A stretch of 39,250 nucleotides of DNA from Saccharomonospora iraqiensis subsp. paurometabolica YIM 90007 (lineage in GTDB: Bacteria; Actinomycetota; Actinomycetes; Mycobacteriales; Pseudonocardiaceae). Shown piece by piece: positions 12,366-22,217 of the stretch. Location of the stretch: contig NZ_KI912260.1 in assembly GCF_000231035.2 (NCBI RefSeq), positions 28,910 through 68,159 on the forward strand, given 5' to 3'. Each line of letters starts with the position of its first letter. Position 1 is the first letter of the stretch. A program made the translations under genes and the position numbers. The notes under the pieces were generated by a model. That model was not told where the DNA came from. It saw nothing but the letters and a program-made list of their open reading frames with translations, and did no database searches.

Positions 12366-12769
12366 TCCTGCCTCCCCGATGGATGGATTCTCGTGTAGGT
12401 GATCGGACACGGTGCGCGACCAATGATGGACCACGCGGCCCCCGTTCCGGCGCGGGATGGGGTAAGCTGGGATGGAAAAGACGTCCGCCGGGCTCGCATC
12501 GAGGGTCTCAGCGACCCCCGATGTGGTAGCTCTGAGCATGGGCGGGTATCTTTGACGACCGTGCCCGGCAGGTGTCGGGCCCTCCGTGTGCCTTCAGGTC
12601 ACGGCGGGGTGCTTCGGGTGCCCCGGTGGCAGAGGTGGCGCGGGTTTCCACGGCAACCCCGAGGGGACGTTGACGGATCTCAATGATCCGCAAGACGGGC
12701 CGACACGCCCGACCGCGGGTACCGGGGAGCACAGTAGAGCTAAGTAGGACGCAACAGAAAGCTGGTCCA
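12366..12769 (+). promoter_or_regulatory. Divergent promoter region between ESX-like cassette and rpsL
   Basis: About 400 bp without a gene. The best rpsL-directed -10 is TATCTT (12547-12552) with a weak -35 (TGGTAG, 12524-12529, 17-bp spacing). A -35-like TTGACG occurs at 12670-12675 without a convincing -10. A small palindrome GGATC/GATCC lies at 12675-12689. No confident minus-strand promoter for the cassette was seen. Confidence 0.35.
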
Positions 12770-13144
12770 TTGCCCACGATCCAGCAGCTGGTCCGCAAGG
12801 GCCGCCAGGACAAGGCTGCCGCTCAGAAGACGGCGGCGCTCAAGGGGAGCCCGCAGCGTCGCGGTGTGTGCACGCGCGTGTACACCACCACGCCCAAGAA
12901 GCCGAACTCCGCACTGCGCAAGGTCGCCCGTGTGAAGCTGAGCAACGGCATCGAGGTCACGGCCTACATTCCCGGTGAGGGCCACAACCTGCAGGAACAC
13001 TCGATGGTGCTCGTGCGTGGCGGCCGTGTGAAGGACCTTCCGGGTGTTCGCTACAAGATCATCCGCGGTTCGCTCGACACGCAGGGCGTGAAGAACCGTA
13101 AGCAGGCGCGCAGCCGGTACGGCGCGAAGAAGGAGAAGAGCTAA
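12770..13144 (+). CDS. rpsL: 30S ribosomal protein S12
   Basis: S12 sits at the decoding centre of the 30S subunit. The TTG at 12770 gives the expected 124 residues beginning [12 protein letters not shown]; longer in-frame starts only add non-homologous leader. The conserved [16 protein letters not shown] loop has Lys43 and the second loop ([10 protein letters not shown]) has Lys88, the wild-type residues for streptomycin sensitivity. The TAA overlaps the rpsG ATG by one base (TAATG), so the two are translationally coupled. The ribosome binding site before TTG is weak. Confidence 0.97.
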   Translation: MPTIQQLVRKGRQDKAAAQKTAALKGSPQRRGVCTRVYTTTPKKPNSALRKVARVKLSNGIEVTAYIPGEGHNLQEHSMVLVRGGRVKDLPGVRYKIIRGSLDTQGVKNRKQARSRYGAKKEKS

Positions 13145-13614
13145 TGCCCCGCAAGGGTCCGGCCCCGAAGCGGCCACTGACCTCCGACCCGGTGTACGCA
13201 TCTCCGCTCGTCACCCAGTTGGTGAACAAGGTGTTGCGGGACGGGAAGCGTTCGGTGGCCGAGCGCATCGTCTACGGCGCGCTCGAGGGCGCCCGGGAGA
13301 AGACCGGCACCGACCCGGTCGTCACCCTCAAGCGTGCGCTCGACAACGTGAAGCCCACTCTCGAGGTGAAGAGCCGCCGCGTCGGTGGTGCCACCTACCA
13401 GGTGCCCATCGAGGTCAAGCCGGGCCGGTCGACGACTCTCGCGCTGCGTTGGCTCGTCACCTATTCGCGGCAGCGTCGCGAGAAGACGATGGTCGAGCGC
13501 CTGCAGAACGAGCTGCTCGACGCGAGCAACGGCCTCGGGGCCAGCGTGAAGCGCCGCGAGGACACCCACAAGATGGCCGAGTCGAACAAGGCCTTCGCTC
13601 ACTACCGTTGGTGA
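13144..13614 (+). CDS. rpsG: 30S ribosomal protein S7
   Basis: Primary 16S rRNA-binding protein that organises the 3' major domain (head) of the 30S subunit. It is 156 residues, the usual bacterial length. The N-terminus [12 protein letters not shown], the basic [19 protein letters not shown] helix and the C-terminal [13 protein letters not shown] are family features. The start ATG overlaps the rpsL stop by one base. The fusA start follows 93 nt later in the same operon. Confidence 0.97.
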   Translation: MPRKGPAPKRPLTSDPVYASPLVTQLVNKVLRDGKRSVAERIVYGALEGAREKTGTDPVVTLKRALDNVKPTLEVKSRRVGGATYQVPIEVKPGRSTTLALRWLVTYSRQRREKTMVERLQNELLDASNGLGASVKRREDTHKMAESNKAFAHYRW

Positions 13615-13707
13615 GCGCGAACATCGCAGTGAACCGTCGGACACGGTCGCCCGGTCCGTTTGACCGCGCCAATGCCGGGTTCCACGTTCAGGACAGGGGA
13701 ACATCAA

Positions 13708-15807
13708 GTGGCACGTGACGTGCTGACCGACCTCAACAAGGTCCGCAACATCGGCATCATGGCCCACATCGACGCCGGTAAGACCACCACCACCGAACGG
13801 ATCCTGTTCTACACCGGGATCAACTACAAGCTCGGTGAGGTCCACGACGGCGCGGCCACGATGGACTGGATGGACGAGGAGCAGAAGCGGGGTATCACGA
13901 TCACCTCGGCTGCTACCACGACGTTCTGGGACGACTACCAGATCAACATCATCGACACCCCGGGCCACGTGGACTTCACCGTCGAGGTGGAGCGCTCGCT
14001 GCGCGTGCTCGACGGTGCCGTCGCCGTGTTCGACGGTAAGGAGGGCGTCGAGCCGCAGTCCGAGCAGGTCTGGCGGCAGGCCGACAAGTACGACGTCCCG
14101 CGCATCTGCTTCGTCAACAAGATGGACAAGCTCGGCGCGGACTTCTACTTCACCGTGGACACCATCTCTGAGCGGCTCGGCGCCCGCCCCCTGGTTCTCC
14201 AGCTGCCGATCGGCGCGGAGAGCGACTTCCAGGGGATCGTCGACCTCGTCCAGATGAAGGCTCTGACCTGGCGTGGTGACGTCAAGAAGGGCGAGAAGTA
14301 CGAGGTCGAGGACATCCCGGCCGACCTCGTCGACCGGGCCGCGGAGTACCGCGAGAAGCTCGTCGAGGCGGTCGCCGAGACCGACGACGAGCTGATGGAG
14401 CGGTACTTCGGCGGTGAGGAGCTGAGCGAGGCCGAGATCAAGGCCGGCATCCGCAAGCTCACCGTCGACCGGGAGGCGTTCCCGGTGCTCGCGGGATCCG
14501 CGTTCAAGAACAAGGGCGTGCAGCCGATGCTGGACGCCGTGGTCGACTACCTTCCGTCGCCGCTGGACGTGCCGCCGGTCGAGGGCACGCTCCGGGACGG
14601 GGAGACCCGCGTCTCCCGGAACCCCTCGACGGAGGAGCCGTTCTCGGCGCTCGTGTCCAAGGTCGCGGTGCACCCGTTCTACGGCAAGCTGACCTACATC
14701 CGGGTCTACTCCGGCAAGGTCTCCTCGGGTACGCAGATCATCAACGCGACCAAGGAGCGCAAGGAGCGCATCGGGAAGCTGTTCCAGATGCACTCCAACA
14801 AGGAGAACCCGGTCGAGGACGCCCAGGCGGGGCACATCTACGCGGTTCAGGGCCTCAAGGACACCACGACCGGGGACACCCTGGCCGACGCCCAGAACCC
14901 GATCGTGCTCGAGTCGATGACCTTCCCGGAGCCGGTCATCAAGGTCGCGATCGAGCCGAAGACCCGTTCCGACCAGGACAAGCTCTCCACGGCGATCCAG
15001 AAGCTCGCCGAGGAGGACCCGACGTTCCGGGTGAGCCAGGACGAGGAGACCGGTCAGACCATCATCGAGGGCATGGGTGAGCTCCACCTCGAGGTGCTGG
15101 TCAACCGGATGAAGACCGACTTCAAGGTCGAGGCGAACATCGGTAAGCCTCAGGTCTCCTACCGCGAGACCATCCGCAAGACCGTGGACAAGCTCGAGTT
15201 CACGCACAAGAAGCAGACCGGTGGGTCCGGTCAGTTCGCGCGGGTGATCGTGAAGCTGGAGCCGCTGACCTCCGGGGACGGCGCGCTGTACGAGTTCGAC
15301 AACCAGGTCACCGGTGGGCGTGTGCCGAAGGAGTACATCCCGTCGGTCGACGAGGGCGCGCAGGACGCCATGCAGTACGGCGTGTTGGCCGGTTACCCGC
15401 TCGTCGGGCTGAAGTTCACCCTGTTGGACGGTGCGTACCACGAGGTCGACTCCTCGGAGATGGCCTTCAAGGTCGCCGGTTCGATGGCGATGAAGGATGC
15501 CGCGAAGAAGGCGAACCCGGTACTGCTGGAGCCGATGATGGCGGTCGAGGTGACCACACCCGAGGAGTACATGGGTGACGTCATCGGTGACCTGAACTCC
15601 CGCCGTGGCCAGATCCAGGCCATGGAGGAGCGTTCCGGTACGCGCGTCGTGAAGGCGCTCGTGCCGCTGTCGGAGATGTTCGGGTACGTGGGTGACCTGC
15701 GGTCGAAGACCCAGGGTCGCGCCAACTACACGATGGTCTTCGACTCCTACGCCGAGGTTCCGGCGAACGTCGCGAAGGAGATCATCGCGAAGGCGACGGG
15801 GGAGTGA
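13708..15807 (+). CDS. fusA: Elongation factor G
   Basis: Translocation and ribosome-recycling GTPase. GTG 13708 has AGGGGA at 13695-13700 and gives 699 residues beginning [20 protein letters not shown]. The G1 P-loop is A19-H-I-D-A-G-K25-T-T, followed by the switch [10 protein letters not shown] and the G4 NKMD. The domain IV-V region is intact ([38 protein letters not shown]). The protein ends AKATGE with TGA at 15805-15807. Its last codons are repeated downstream in a tandem array. Confidence 0.97.
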   Translation: MARDVLTDLNKVRNIGIMAHIDAGKTTTTERILFYTGINYKLGEVHDGAATMDWMDEEQKRGITITSAATTTFWDDYQINIIDTPGHVDFTVEVERSLRVLDGAVAVFDGKEGVEPQSEQVWRQADKYDVPRICFVNKMDKLGADFYFTVDTISERLGARPLVLQLPIGAESDFQGIVDLVQMKALTWRGDVKKGEKYEVEDIPADLVDRAAEYREKLVEAVAETDDELMERYFGGEELSEAEIKAGIRKLTVDREAFPVLAGSAFKNKGVQPMLDAVVDYLPSPLDVPPVEGTLRDGETRVSRNPSTEEPFSALVSKVAVHPFYGKLTYIRVYSGKVSSGTQIINATKERKERIGKLFQMHSNKENPVEDAQAGHIYAVQGLKDTTTGDTLADAQNPIVLESMTFPEPVIKVAIEPKTRSDQDKLSTAIQKLAEEDPTFRVSQDEETGQTIIEGMGELHLEVLVNRMKTDFKVEANIGKPQVSYRETIRKTVDKLEFTHKKQTGGSGQFARVIVKLEPLTSGDGALYEFDNQVTGGRVPKEYIPSVDEGAQDAMQYGVLAGYPLVGLKFTLLDGAYHEVDSSEMAFKVAGSMAMKDAAKKANPVLLEPMMAVEVTTPEEYMGDVIGDLNSRRGQIQAMEERSGTRVVKALVPLSEMFGYVGDLRSKTQGRANYTMVFDSYAEVPANVAKEIIAKATGE

Positions 15808-16049
15808 GCATCGAGTGAGCGGTAGCTCGCGAGGCGCGCAACTCTCCCGGAGTCGAGCATCGATGACGCGAAGGCGACGGGGGAGTGAGCATCGAGTGAG
15901 CGGTAGCTCGCGAGGCGCGCAACTCTCCCGGAGTCGAGCATCGATGACGCGAAGGCGACGGGGGAGTGAGCATCGAGTGAGCGGTAGCTCGCGAGGCGCG
16001 CAGCTCTCCCGGAGTCGAGCAGTGGTTATCGCGAAGGCGACGGGGGAGT
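15787..16049 (+). repeat. 81-bp tandem repeat array copying the fusA 3' end
   Basis: Units lie at 15787-15867 and 15868-15948 (identical, 81 bp) and 15949-16030 (82 bp, diverged at its end), plus a partial copy 16031-16049. Each begins with the last 19 nt of fusA coding sequence (GCGAAGGCGACGGGGGAGT), followed by about 62 nt of non-fusA sequence. A 22-nt segment flanks the whole array (15784-15805 and 16028-16049). In each unit GGGGGAGT can pair with ACTCTCCC around an inner GAGC-GGTA-GCTC hairpin, so the transcript could fold into a row of stem-loops. There are no unique spacers, so it is not CRISPR. Confidence 0.9.
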
Positions 16050-16174
16050 AACCCGGAGCACCCATCCGCGGGCGTGAAAGGGGACTCCCCCTAGGGTCCG
16101 CACAACCGACCAGATCGAGTCGTCGGCCGGCTGCCACGCCGGTCGCGAGCAAGAAAGTCCAGGAGGACATTCCA

Positions 16175-17368
16175 GTGGCGAAGGCGAAGTTCGAGCGGGG
16201 CAAGCCGCACGTCAACATCGGGACCATCGGTCACGTCGACCACGGCAAGACCACGCTGACCGCGGCGATCACCAAGGTGCTTCACGAGAAGTACCCCGAG
16301 CTGAACAAGTCCAGGGCGTTCGAGCAGATCGACAACGCCCCGGAGGAGAAGCAGCGCGGCATCACGATCAACATCGCGCACGTCGAGTACCAGACCGAGG
16401 CGCGGCACTACGCGCACGTTGACGCGCCCGGCCACGCCGACTACATCAAGAACATGATCACCGGTGCGGCGCAGATGGACGGCGCCATCCTGGTGGTCGC
16501 GGCGACCGACGGCCCGATGCCGCAGACCCGGGAGCACGTGCTGCTGGCCCGCCAGGTCGGCGTCCCCTACATCGTGGTGGCGCTGAACAAGGCGGACATG
16601 GTCGACGACGAGGAGATCCTCGAGCTCGTCGAGATGGAGGTCCGTGAGCTGCTCAGCTCGCAGGAGTTCCCCGGCGACGACGCCCCGGTCGTCCGCGTCT
16701 CGGCGCTGCAGGCGCTCGAGGGCGAGGAGAAGTGGGCGCAGAGCATCATGGAGCTGATGGACGGCGTCGACCAGAACATCCCGGACCCGGTGCGGGCCAC
16801 CGACAAGCCGTTCCTGATGCCGATCGAGGACGTCTTCACGATCACCGGCCGCGGCACGGTGGTCACCGGCCGGATCGAGCGCGGCGAGATCAAGCTGAAC
16901 GAAGAGGTCGAGATCGTCGGCATCAAGCCGGACGCCCGCAAGACCACGGTCACCAGCATCGAGATGTTCAACAAGATGCTGGACTACGGCCAGGCCGGCG
17001 ACAACGCCGCCCTGCTGCTGCGTGGTGTCAAGCGGGAGGACGTCGAGCGCGGCCAGGTCGTCGTGAAGCCGGGCACCACCACCCCGCACACGGAGTTCCA
17101 GGCCTCGGTCTACATCCTGGCCAAGGACGAGGGTGGCCGGCACACGCCGTTCTTCAACAACTACCGCCCGCAGTTCTACTTCCGCACCACCGACGTCACC
17201 GGTGTCGTGACGCTGCCGGAGGGCACGGAGATGGTGATGCCGGGCGACAACACCGAGATCTCGGTCCAGCTGATCCAGCCGGTCGCGATGGACGAGGGTC
17301 TGCGGTTCGCCATCCGCGAGGGTGGCCGCACCGTGGGCGCCGGCCAGGTCACCAAGATCGTCAAGTGA
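16175..17368 (+). CDS. tuf: Elongation factor Tu
   Basis: GTPase that delivers aminoacyl-tRNA to the ribosome. GTG 16175 has AGGAGGA at 16161-16167, 7 nt away. The product is 397 residues, the usual length. Motifs: G1 G19-H-V-D-H-G-K25-T-T, effector region [12 protein letters not shown], switch II D83-A-P-G-H (Ala where E. coli has Cys, common in actinobacteria), G4 NKAD, and the domain II-III landmarks [12 protein letters not shown] and [24 protein letters not shown]. It follows the repeat array by about 125 nt and ends at a long inverted repeat. Confidence 0.98.
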   Translation: MAKAKFERGKPHVNIGTIGHVDHGKTTLTAAITKVLHEKYPELNKSRAFEQIDNAPEEKQRGITINIAHVEYQTEARHYAHVDAPGHADYIKNMITGAAQMDGAILVVAATDGPMPQTREHVLLARQVGVPYIVVALNKADMVDDEEILELVEMEVRELLSSQEFPGDDAPVVRVSALQALEGEEKWAQSIMELMDGVDQNIPDPVRATDKPFLMPIEDVFTITGRGTVVTGRIERGEIKLNEEVEIVGIKPDARKTTVTSIEMFNKMLDYGQAGDNAALLLRGVKREDVERGQVVVKPGTTTPHTEFQASVYILAKDEGGRHTPFFNNYRPQFYFRTTDVTGVVTLPEGTEMVMPGDNTEISVQLIQPVAMDEGLRFAIREGGRTVGAGQVTKIVK

Positions 17369-17432
17369 GGTACCCGGACCCCCGGGTGCGGATGTCGCAC
17401 CTCGGTGTGGCATCCTGAACAGGTTGCTCGAC

Positions 17433-17491
17433 GTGGGGCGGCCGATTTCGCAAGGACTCGTCACGCAGGCCGGAGAAATCGGCCGCCCCAC
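17433..17491 (+). terminator. Long inverted repeat after tuf (probable terminator)
   Basis: A perfect 17-bp stem, GTGGGGCGGCCGATTTC (17433-17449) with GAAATCGGCCGCCCCAC (17475-17491), encloses a 25-nt loop. It lies 65 nt after the tuf stop and upstream of the S10 operon promoter, so it probably ends the rpsL-tuf transcript. The loop is unusually long for an intrinsic terminator and there is no T-run. Confidence 0.65.
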
Positions 17492-17646
17492 TGTGAGCGC
17501 CCCGGGCTCGTGAACTTCGCGAGTCGGGAGTGATCGGCCGAGCCGACGCTCCGAGGAAGCAGACCTGGCGGCACGACAACGATCCTGCGGGATCAGTCTG
17601 CGTGGCCCGGGCGACACGCCCGAGCGCGGGGGCCGGGGATAGGTCG

Positions 17647-17675
17647 TTGACGTGCGAGAACAGCGGTACTAGACG
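17647..17675 (+). promoter_or_regulatory. Candidate S10 operon promoter
   Basis: A -35 box TTGACG (17647-17652) and -10 box TAGACG (17670-17675) are separated by 17 bp, about 115 nt before rpsJ. Together with the tuf hairpin this explains the 424-bp gene-free stretch 17369-17792; nothing else was recognised in it. Confidence 0.5.
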
Positions 17676-17792
17676 ATTCCCCGACCGTCCGGTGGCGAGC
17701 TGCGGTGGGACGGGTCGGCGATCGAACGATCGAAGGCGGACCGGACCCGCGGAGTCGTGTCGGACCGGTCGAGGACGAGACGGTAAGGAACC

Positions 17793-18098
17793 ATGGCGGG
17801 ACAGAAGATCCGCATCAGGCTCAAGGCCTACGACCACGAGGCGATCGACAGCAGCGCGCGCAAGATCGTCGAGACGGTGACGCGCACCGGTGCCTCGGTG
17901 GTCGGACCTGTGCCGCTGCCGACCGAGAAGAACGTTTACTGCGTCATCCGCTCGCCGCACAAGTACAAGGACTCGCGCGAGCACTTCGAGATGCGCACGC
18001 ACAAGCGTCTGATCGACATCCTCGAACCGACGCCGAAGACGGTGGACGCGCTCATGCGCATCGACCTTCCGGCGAGCGTCGACGTCAACATCCAGTAA
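17793..18098 (+). CDS. rpsJ: 30S ribosomal protein S10
   Basis: S10 is a 30S head protein and, in other bacteria, a partner of NusB in antitermination. The product has 101 residues, the usual length, beginning [19 protein letters not shown] and containing [35 protein letters not shown], the family signature region. ATG 17793 follows TAAGGAA closely. It is the first gene of a long ribosomal operon; rplC starts 30 nt after its stop. Confidence 0.97.
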   Translation: MAGQKIRIRLKAYDHEAIDSSARKIVETVTRTGASVVGPVPLPTEKNVYCVIRSPHKYKDSREHFEMRTHKRLIDILEPTPKTVDALMRIDLPASVDVNIQ

Positions 18099-18128
18099 GC
18101 GTTGGTCGAGCGGCGGAGATAGAGACTG

Positions 18129-18785
18129 ATGTCTGAAAGGCAAGTGAAGGGCATCCTGGGCACCAAGCTCGGCATGACCCAGGTCTTCGACGAGAACAAC
18201 CGGGTCATCCCGGTGACGGTCGTCAAGGCGGGGCCGAACGTGGTGACCCAGGTGCGCGACAAGGACAAGGACGGCTACTCGGCCGTGCAGCTGGCGTTCG
18301 GCGCCGTGGACCCGCGGAAGGTGAACAAGCCGAAGTCGGGCCACTTCGAGAAGGCCGGTGTGACCCCGCGGCGGCACCTCGCGGAACTGCGCACCTCGGA
18401 CGCGGACGCCTACGAGGTCGGCCAGGAGCTCACCGTCGAGATCTTCGACGACGGCACGCTGGTCGACGTGACCGGCACGACCAAGGGCAAGGGGTTCGCC
18501 GGCGGCATGAAGCGGCACGGCTTCTCCGGTCAGGGTGCCGCCCACGGTAACCAGGCCACGCACCGCAAGCCGGGTGCGATCGGCGGGGCGGCGACGCCCG
18601 GTCGCGTGTTCAAGGGCAAGAAGATGGCGGGCCGGATGGGCCGCAACCGCGTCACGACGCAGGGCCTGCGCGTGCACTCGGTGCGCGCCGACGACGGTCT
18701 GCTGCTGATCAAGGGAGCGGTTCCCGGCCCGAAGAACGGCCTGGTGTTCGTCCGCAGCGCCGCGAAGGGTGGTGTGACGCAATGA
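18129..18785 (+). CDS. rplC: 50S ribosomal protein L3
   Basis: L3 is an early-assembly 23S rRNA binder whose long loop reaches the peptidyl-transferase centre. It is 218 residues, starting [20 protein letters not shown]. The internal loop [31 protein letters not shown]... and [14 protein letters not shown] are diagnostic. Its TGA overlaps the rplD ATG by 4 nt (ATGA at 18782-18785). Confidence 0.97.
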   Translation: MSERQVKGILGTKLGMTQVFDENNRVIPVTVVKAGPNVVTQVRDKDKDGYSAVQLAFGAVDPRKVNKPKSGHFEKAGVTPRRHLAELRTSDADAYEVGQELTVEIFDDGTLVDVTGTTKGKGFAGGMKRHGFSGQGAAHGNQATHRKPGAIGGAATPGRVFKGKKMAGRMGRNRVTTQGLRVHSVRADDGLLLIKGAVPGPKNGLVFVRSAAKGGVTQ

Positions 18786-19462
18786 CCGCGACGGTCGAGG
18801 TGAAGACTCCGGCGGGCGAGGCCGGGGGCACGGTCGAGCTGCCCGCGGAGATCTTCGACGTGCAGGCCAACATCCCGTTGATGCACCAGGTCGTGGTGGC
18901 GCAGCTCGCCGCGGCGCGTCAGGGTACGCACGAGACGAAGACCCGGGGCGACGTCCGCGGCGGTGGCCGCAAGCCGTACCGGCAGAAGGGCACCGGGCGG
19001 GCGCGTCAGGGCTCGGTCCGGGCGCCGCAGTTCGTCGGTGGTGGCACGGTGCACGGGCCCACGACCCGGGACTACACCCAGCGGACGCCGAAGAAGATGA
19101 AGGCCGCGGCACTGCGGGGCGCGCTGTCCGACCGTGCGCGGTCCGGGCAGCTGCACGTGGTGACCGAGCTGGTCAGCGGTGCGAAGCCGTCGACGAAGGC
19201 GGCGAAGGCCGCCCTGGCCGCCGTCACCGACGCCACGCGCGTGTTGGTGGTGGTGGACCGCGACGACGAGCGCAGCGTGCTGTCGGCGCGGAACCTGCCG
19301 TACGTCCACCTGATCACGCCGGACCAGCTCAACACCTACGACGTGCTCGTGAACGACGACGTGGTGTTCACCAGGGCCGCGTTCGACGCCTTCCTGGCCG
19401 GGCCCGCCCAGCACAAGGGCGCCGGCGCGGAGACGACGGCCGAAGGGAGTGTGCAGGCATGA
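18782..19462 (+). CDS. rplD: 50S ribosomal protein L4
   Basis: L4 binds 23S rRNA domain I; its loop lines the exit tunnel. The 226-residue product has the tunnel-loop sequence [27 protein letters not shown] and the [21 protein letters not shown] block. In E. coli L4 autoregulates the S10 operon; no equivalent leader could be identified here. It overlaps both rplC and rplW by 4 nt (ATGA), indicating tight coupling. Confidence 0.97.
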   Translation: MTATVEVKTPAGEAGGTVELPAEIFDVQANIPLMHQVVVAQLAAARQGTHETKTRGDVRGGGRKPYRQKGTGRARQGSVRAPQFVGGGTVHGPTTRDYTQRTPKKMKAAALRGALSDRARSGQLHVVTELVSGAKPSTKAAKAALAAVTDATRVLVVVDRDDERSVLSARNLPYVHLITPDQLNTYDVLVNDDVVFTRAAFDAFLAGPAQHKGAGAETTAEGSVQA

Positions 19463-19770
19463 GCTCCGTGGCGATCCCCGACCCGCGCGACGTGCTGATC
19501 GCGCCGGTGATCTCCGAGAAGTCCTACGGGCTGCTCGACGACCACAAGTACACGTTCCTGGTTCGTCCCGACGCCAACAAGACGCAGGTCAAGGTGGCGG
19601 TCGAGAAGATCTTCGGCGTGAAGGTCGTCAGTGTGAACACCCAGAACCGCCCGGGCAAGCGCAAGCGCACCCGGTACGGGTTCGGCAAGCGCAAGGACAC
19701 CAAGCGCGCCATCGTCACGCTGTCGGCCGAGAGCAAGCCGATCGAGATCTTCGGCGGACCAGCCGCGTAA
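19459..19770 (+). CDS. rplW: 50S ribosomal protein L23
   Basis: L23 lies at the polypeptide exit and docks trigger factor, SRP and the Sec translocon. It is 103 residues beginning [23 protein letters not shown], with the family [26 protein letters not shown] and the basic [21 protein letters not shown] loop. The start ATG overlaps the rplD stop by 4 nt. rplB begins 14 nt downstream. Confidence 0.97.
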   Translation: MSSVAIPDPRDVLIAPVISEKSYGLLDDHKYTFLVRPDANKTQVKVAVEKIFGVKVVSVNTQNRPGKRKRTRYGFGKRKDTKRAIVTLSAESKPIEIFGGPAA

Positions 19771-19784
19771 GGGACTGAGACGAC

Positions 19785-20624
19785 ATGGGCAGCATCCGCA
19801 AGTACAAGCCAACAAGTGGGGGGCGCCGGGGTTCCTCGGTCGCCGACTTCGCTGAGATCACGCGGTCCGAGCCGGAGAAGTCGCTGGTCAAGCCGGTCAC
19901 CAAGACCGGAGGCCGGAACGCCCGCGGCAAGATCACGACTCGGCACAAGGGCGGTGGGCACAAGCGGGCCTACCGGATCGTGGACTTCCGGCGCAACGAC
20001 AAGGACGGCGTCCCGGCGAAGGTCGCGCACATCGAGTACGACCCGAACCGGACCGCCCGGATCGCTCTGCTGCACTACGCCGACGGCGAGAAGCGCTACA
20101 TCATCGCGCCGGACAAGCTGAAGCAGGGCGACAAGATCGAGAACGGCCCGAAGGCCGACATCAAGCCGGGCAACAACCTGCCGCTGCGCAACATCCCGGT
20201 CGGCACGGTGGTGCACGCGATCGAGCTGCGGCCCGGCGGCGGCGCGAAGATCGCCCGCTCGGCGGGTGCGCGCGTGCAGCTCGTGGCCAAGGACGGACCG
20301 TACGCGCAGCTGCGGATGCCCTCGGGCGAGATCCGCAACGTGGACGTGCGCAACCGGGCCACGGTCGGCGAGGTCGGCAACTCGGAGCACTCGAACATCA
20401 GCTGGGGCAAGGCGGGCCGCAGCCGTTGGCGTGGCAAGCGCCCGACGGTGCGCGGTGTCGTGATGAACCCGGTCGACCACCCGCACGGTGGTGGTGAGGG
20501 CAGGACGTCCGGTGGCCGGCACCCGGTCAACCCGAACGGTATGCCCGAGGGTCGTACCCGCCGGCGCAAGCCGAGCGACCAGTTGATCGTCCGCCGTAGG
20601 CGCACCGGCAAGAAGAAGCGCTGA
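19785..20624 (+). CDS. rplB: 50S ribosomal protein L2
   Basis: L2 is a core 23S rRNA-binding protein needed for subunit association and peptidyl transfer. It has 279 residues, usual for actinobacteria. The N-terminal [18 protein letters not shown], the RNA-binding [16 protein letters not shown] motif and the C-terminal [22 protein letters not shown] segment, which holds the conserved His close to the peptidyl-transferase centre, are all intact. Confidence 0.97.
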   Translation: MGSIRKYKPTSGGRRGSSVADFAEITRSEPEKSLVKPVTKTGGRNARGKITTRHKGGGHKRAYRIVDFRRNDKDGVPAKVAHIEYDPNRTARIALLHYADGEKRYIIAPDKLKQGDKIENGPKADIKPGNNLPLRNIPVGTVVHAIELRPGGGAKIARSAGARVQLVAKDGPYAQLRMPSGEIRNVDVRNRATVGEVGNSEHSNISWGKAGRSRWRGKRPTVRGVVMNPVDHPHGGGEGRTSGGRHPVNPNGMPEGRTRRRKPSDQLIVRRRRTGKKKR

Positions 20625-20641
20625 GTAGGAGGTAGCCACCG

Positions 20642-20923
20642 ATGCCACGCAGCCTGAAGAAGGGCCCGTTCGTGGACGACCACCTGCTCAAGAAGGTGGA
20701 CGCGCTCAACGACTCGGGCAAGAAGACCGTCATCAAGACCTGGTCCCGCCGGTCGACGATCACTCCGGACATGCTCGGCCACACCATCGCGGTGCACGAC
20801 GGTCGCAAGCACGTCCCGGTGTTCGTCACCGAGGCGATGGTGGGGCACAAGCTGGGCGAGTTCGCCCCGACGCGGACCTTCAAGGGCCACGTCAAGGATG
20901 ACCGCAAGTCGCGCCGCCGCTGA
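20642..20923 (+). CDS. rpsS: 30S ribosomal protein S19
   Basis: S19 is in the 30S head at the intersubunit bridge near the A-site tRNA. It is 93 residues, with [65 protein letters not shown] in family order. ATG 20642 has a strong AGGAGGT (20627-20633) 8 nt upstream. The flanking genes rplB and rplV are separated by short spacers. Confidence 0.97.
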   Translation: MPRSLKKGPFVDDHLLKKVDALNDSGKKTVIKTWSRRSTITPDMLGHTIAVHDGRKHVPVFVTEAMVGHKLGEFAPTRTFKGHVKDDRKSRRR

Positions 20924-20946
20924 GCGCGCACCGAGAAGGGCAAGTA

Positions 20947-21369
20947 ATGATGAACGCGCGTAGTGACGCGGTTGCCGAGGCGCAGGAACTGCCCACGGCT
21001 TTCGCGCGGGCTCGCTTCGTCCGGGACTCGCCGACCAAGGTGCGCCGGGTGATCGAGCTGATCAAGGGCCGTAACGCCAACGAGGCCCTGGCCGTGCTCC
21101 GGTACGCGCCGCAGACGGCCAGCGACCAGTTGGCCAAGGTGCTCGCCAGCGCCATGGCCAACGCGGAGAACAACCTCGACCTCGACCCGGACACGCTCTG
21201 GGTCAAGAACGCCTACGCCGACGAGGGTCCGACGCTCAAGCGCATCCGCCCGCGGGCGCAGGGCCGTGCGTTCCGCATCCGGAAGCGGACCAGCCACATC
21301 ACGGTGGAGGTCGAGTCGCGTCCCGACAAGGCGAAGTCGAAGAGCAAGAAGAAGGCAGGTGGCCGGTAG
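20947..21369 (+). CDS. rplV: 50S ribosomal protein L22
   Basis: L22 spans the exit tunnel and can carry macrolide-resistance changes. It has 140 residues including a C-terminal Lys-rich tail ([14 protein letters not shown]). The core [26 protein letters not shown] and the tunnel hairpin around [29 protein letters not shown] are intact. ATG 20947 is directly followed by a second ATG; either could be used. The TAG overlaps the rpsC GTG by one base. Confidence 0.97.
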   Translation: MMNARSDAVAEAQELPTAFARARFVRDSPTKVRRVIELIKGRNANEALAVLRYAPQTASDQLAKVLASAMANAENNLDLDPDTLWVKNAYADEGPTLKRIRPRAQGRAFRIRKRTSHITVEVESRPDKAKSKSKKKAGGR

Positions 21370-22214
21370 TGGGCCAGAAGATCAACCCGCACGGCTTCCG
21401 GCTCGGGATCACCACGGACTGGAAGTCCCGCTGGTACGCCGACAAGCAGTACTCGGAGTACGTGGCCGAGGACGTCAAGATCCGCAAGCTCCTGTCCACC
21501 GGCATGGAGCGCGCGGGTATCTCCAAGGTGGAGATCGAGCGCACCCGGGAGCGGGTCCGTGTCGACATCCACACCGCCCGTCCGGGCATCGTCATCGGGC
21601 GCCGCGGCGCCGAGGCGGACCGGATCCGCGGCGCGCTGGAGAAGCTCACCGGTAAGCAGGTGCAGCTCAACATCCTCGAGGTGAAGAACTCCGAGGCCGA
21701 CGCGCAGCTCGTGGCCCAGGGCATCGCCGAGCAGCTGTCCAACCGTGTCGCCTTCCGGCGCGCGATGCGCAAGGCGATCCAGACGTCGATGCGCTCGCCG
21801 CAGGTCAAGGGCATCCGCGTGCAGTGCAGCGGCCGGCTCGGCGGCGCCGAGATGTCCCGGTCGGAGCACTACCGCGACGGCCGGGTCCCGCTGCACACCC
21901 TGCGTGCCGACATCGACTACGGGTTCTTCGAGGCCCGGACGACGTTCGGCCGCATCGGCGTGAAGGTGTGGATCTACAAGGGCGACCTGATGGGTGGCCT
22001 CAAGGCCAAGCAGGAGCGGGAGGCCGCCGCGGCCTCCGAGCGTGCGCCGCGCCGTGAGCGCCCGTCGCGGCGTCGGTCCGGCTCGTCCGGCACGACGCCG
22101 ACGTCGACCGAAGCAAGCAGGGCCGCCGCGAACACGCAGACCGACACCGACGTCGCGGCGAGCCAGGCCCCGGAGGTGGCGTCCCCGGACGCCGCAGAGA
22201 AGACGGAGGGCTGA
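21369..22214 (+). CDS. rpsC: 30S ribosomal protein S3, with C-terminal extension
   Basis: S3 forms the mRNA entry channel with S4 and S5. GTG 21369 overlaps the rplV stop (TAGTG). The type II KH domain is visible ([25 protein letters not shown], with the GRRG signature), followed by the C-terminal domain [20 protein letters not shown] and the segment to [12 protein letters not shown]. The total of 281 residues exceeds the roughly 210-230 core: the last 60 or so are a low-complexity Arg/Ser then Thr/Ala/Glu tail, a frequent variable extension in actinobacteria. Confidence 0.97.
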   Translation: MGQKINPHGFRLGITTDWKSRWYADKQYSEYVAEDVKIRKLLSTGMERAGISKVEIERTRERVRVDIHTARPGIVIGRRGAEADRIRGALEKLTGKQVQLNILEVKNSEADAQLVAQGIAEQLSNRVAFRRAMRKAIQTSMRSPQVKGIRVQCSGRLGGAEMSRSEHYRDGRVPLHTLRADIDYGFFEARTTFGRIGVKVWIYKGDLMGGLKAKQEREAAAASERAPRRERPSRRRSGSSGTTPTSTEASRAAANTQTDTDVAASQAPEVASPDAAEKTEG

Positions 22215-22217
22215 GGC

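Noticed and set aside
11739-12398. A 219-codon plus-strand frame opposite the YbaB-like gene
   Set aside because: No family features or ribosome binding site; the minus-strand gene has a recognisable YbaB/EbfC pattern and good start signal.
12896-13035. Streptomycin-resistance change in rpsL
   Set aside because: Lys43 and Lys88 are both present, the wild-type sensitive residues.
15787-16049. CRISPR array
   Set aside because: The 81-bp units are contiguous and identical, with no unique spacers and no cas genes nearby.
15692-16051. A 119-codon frame running from within fusA through the repeat array
   Set aside because: It starts inside fusA in another frame and consists of repeat translation ([20 protein letters not shown]). 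No ribosome binding site; treated as a by-product of the 81-bp period being divisible by three.
16421-16435. DAPGH instead of DCPGH in EF-Tu as a sign of elfamycin resistance
   Set aside because: Ala at this position is usual in actinobacterial EF-Tu and is not a resistance marker by itself.
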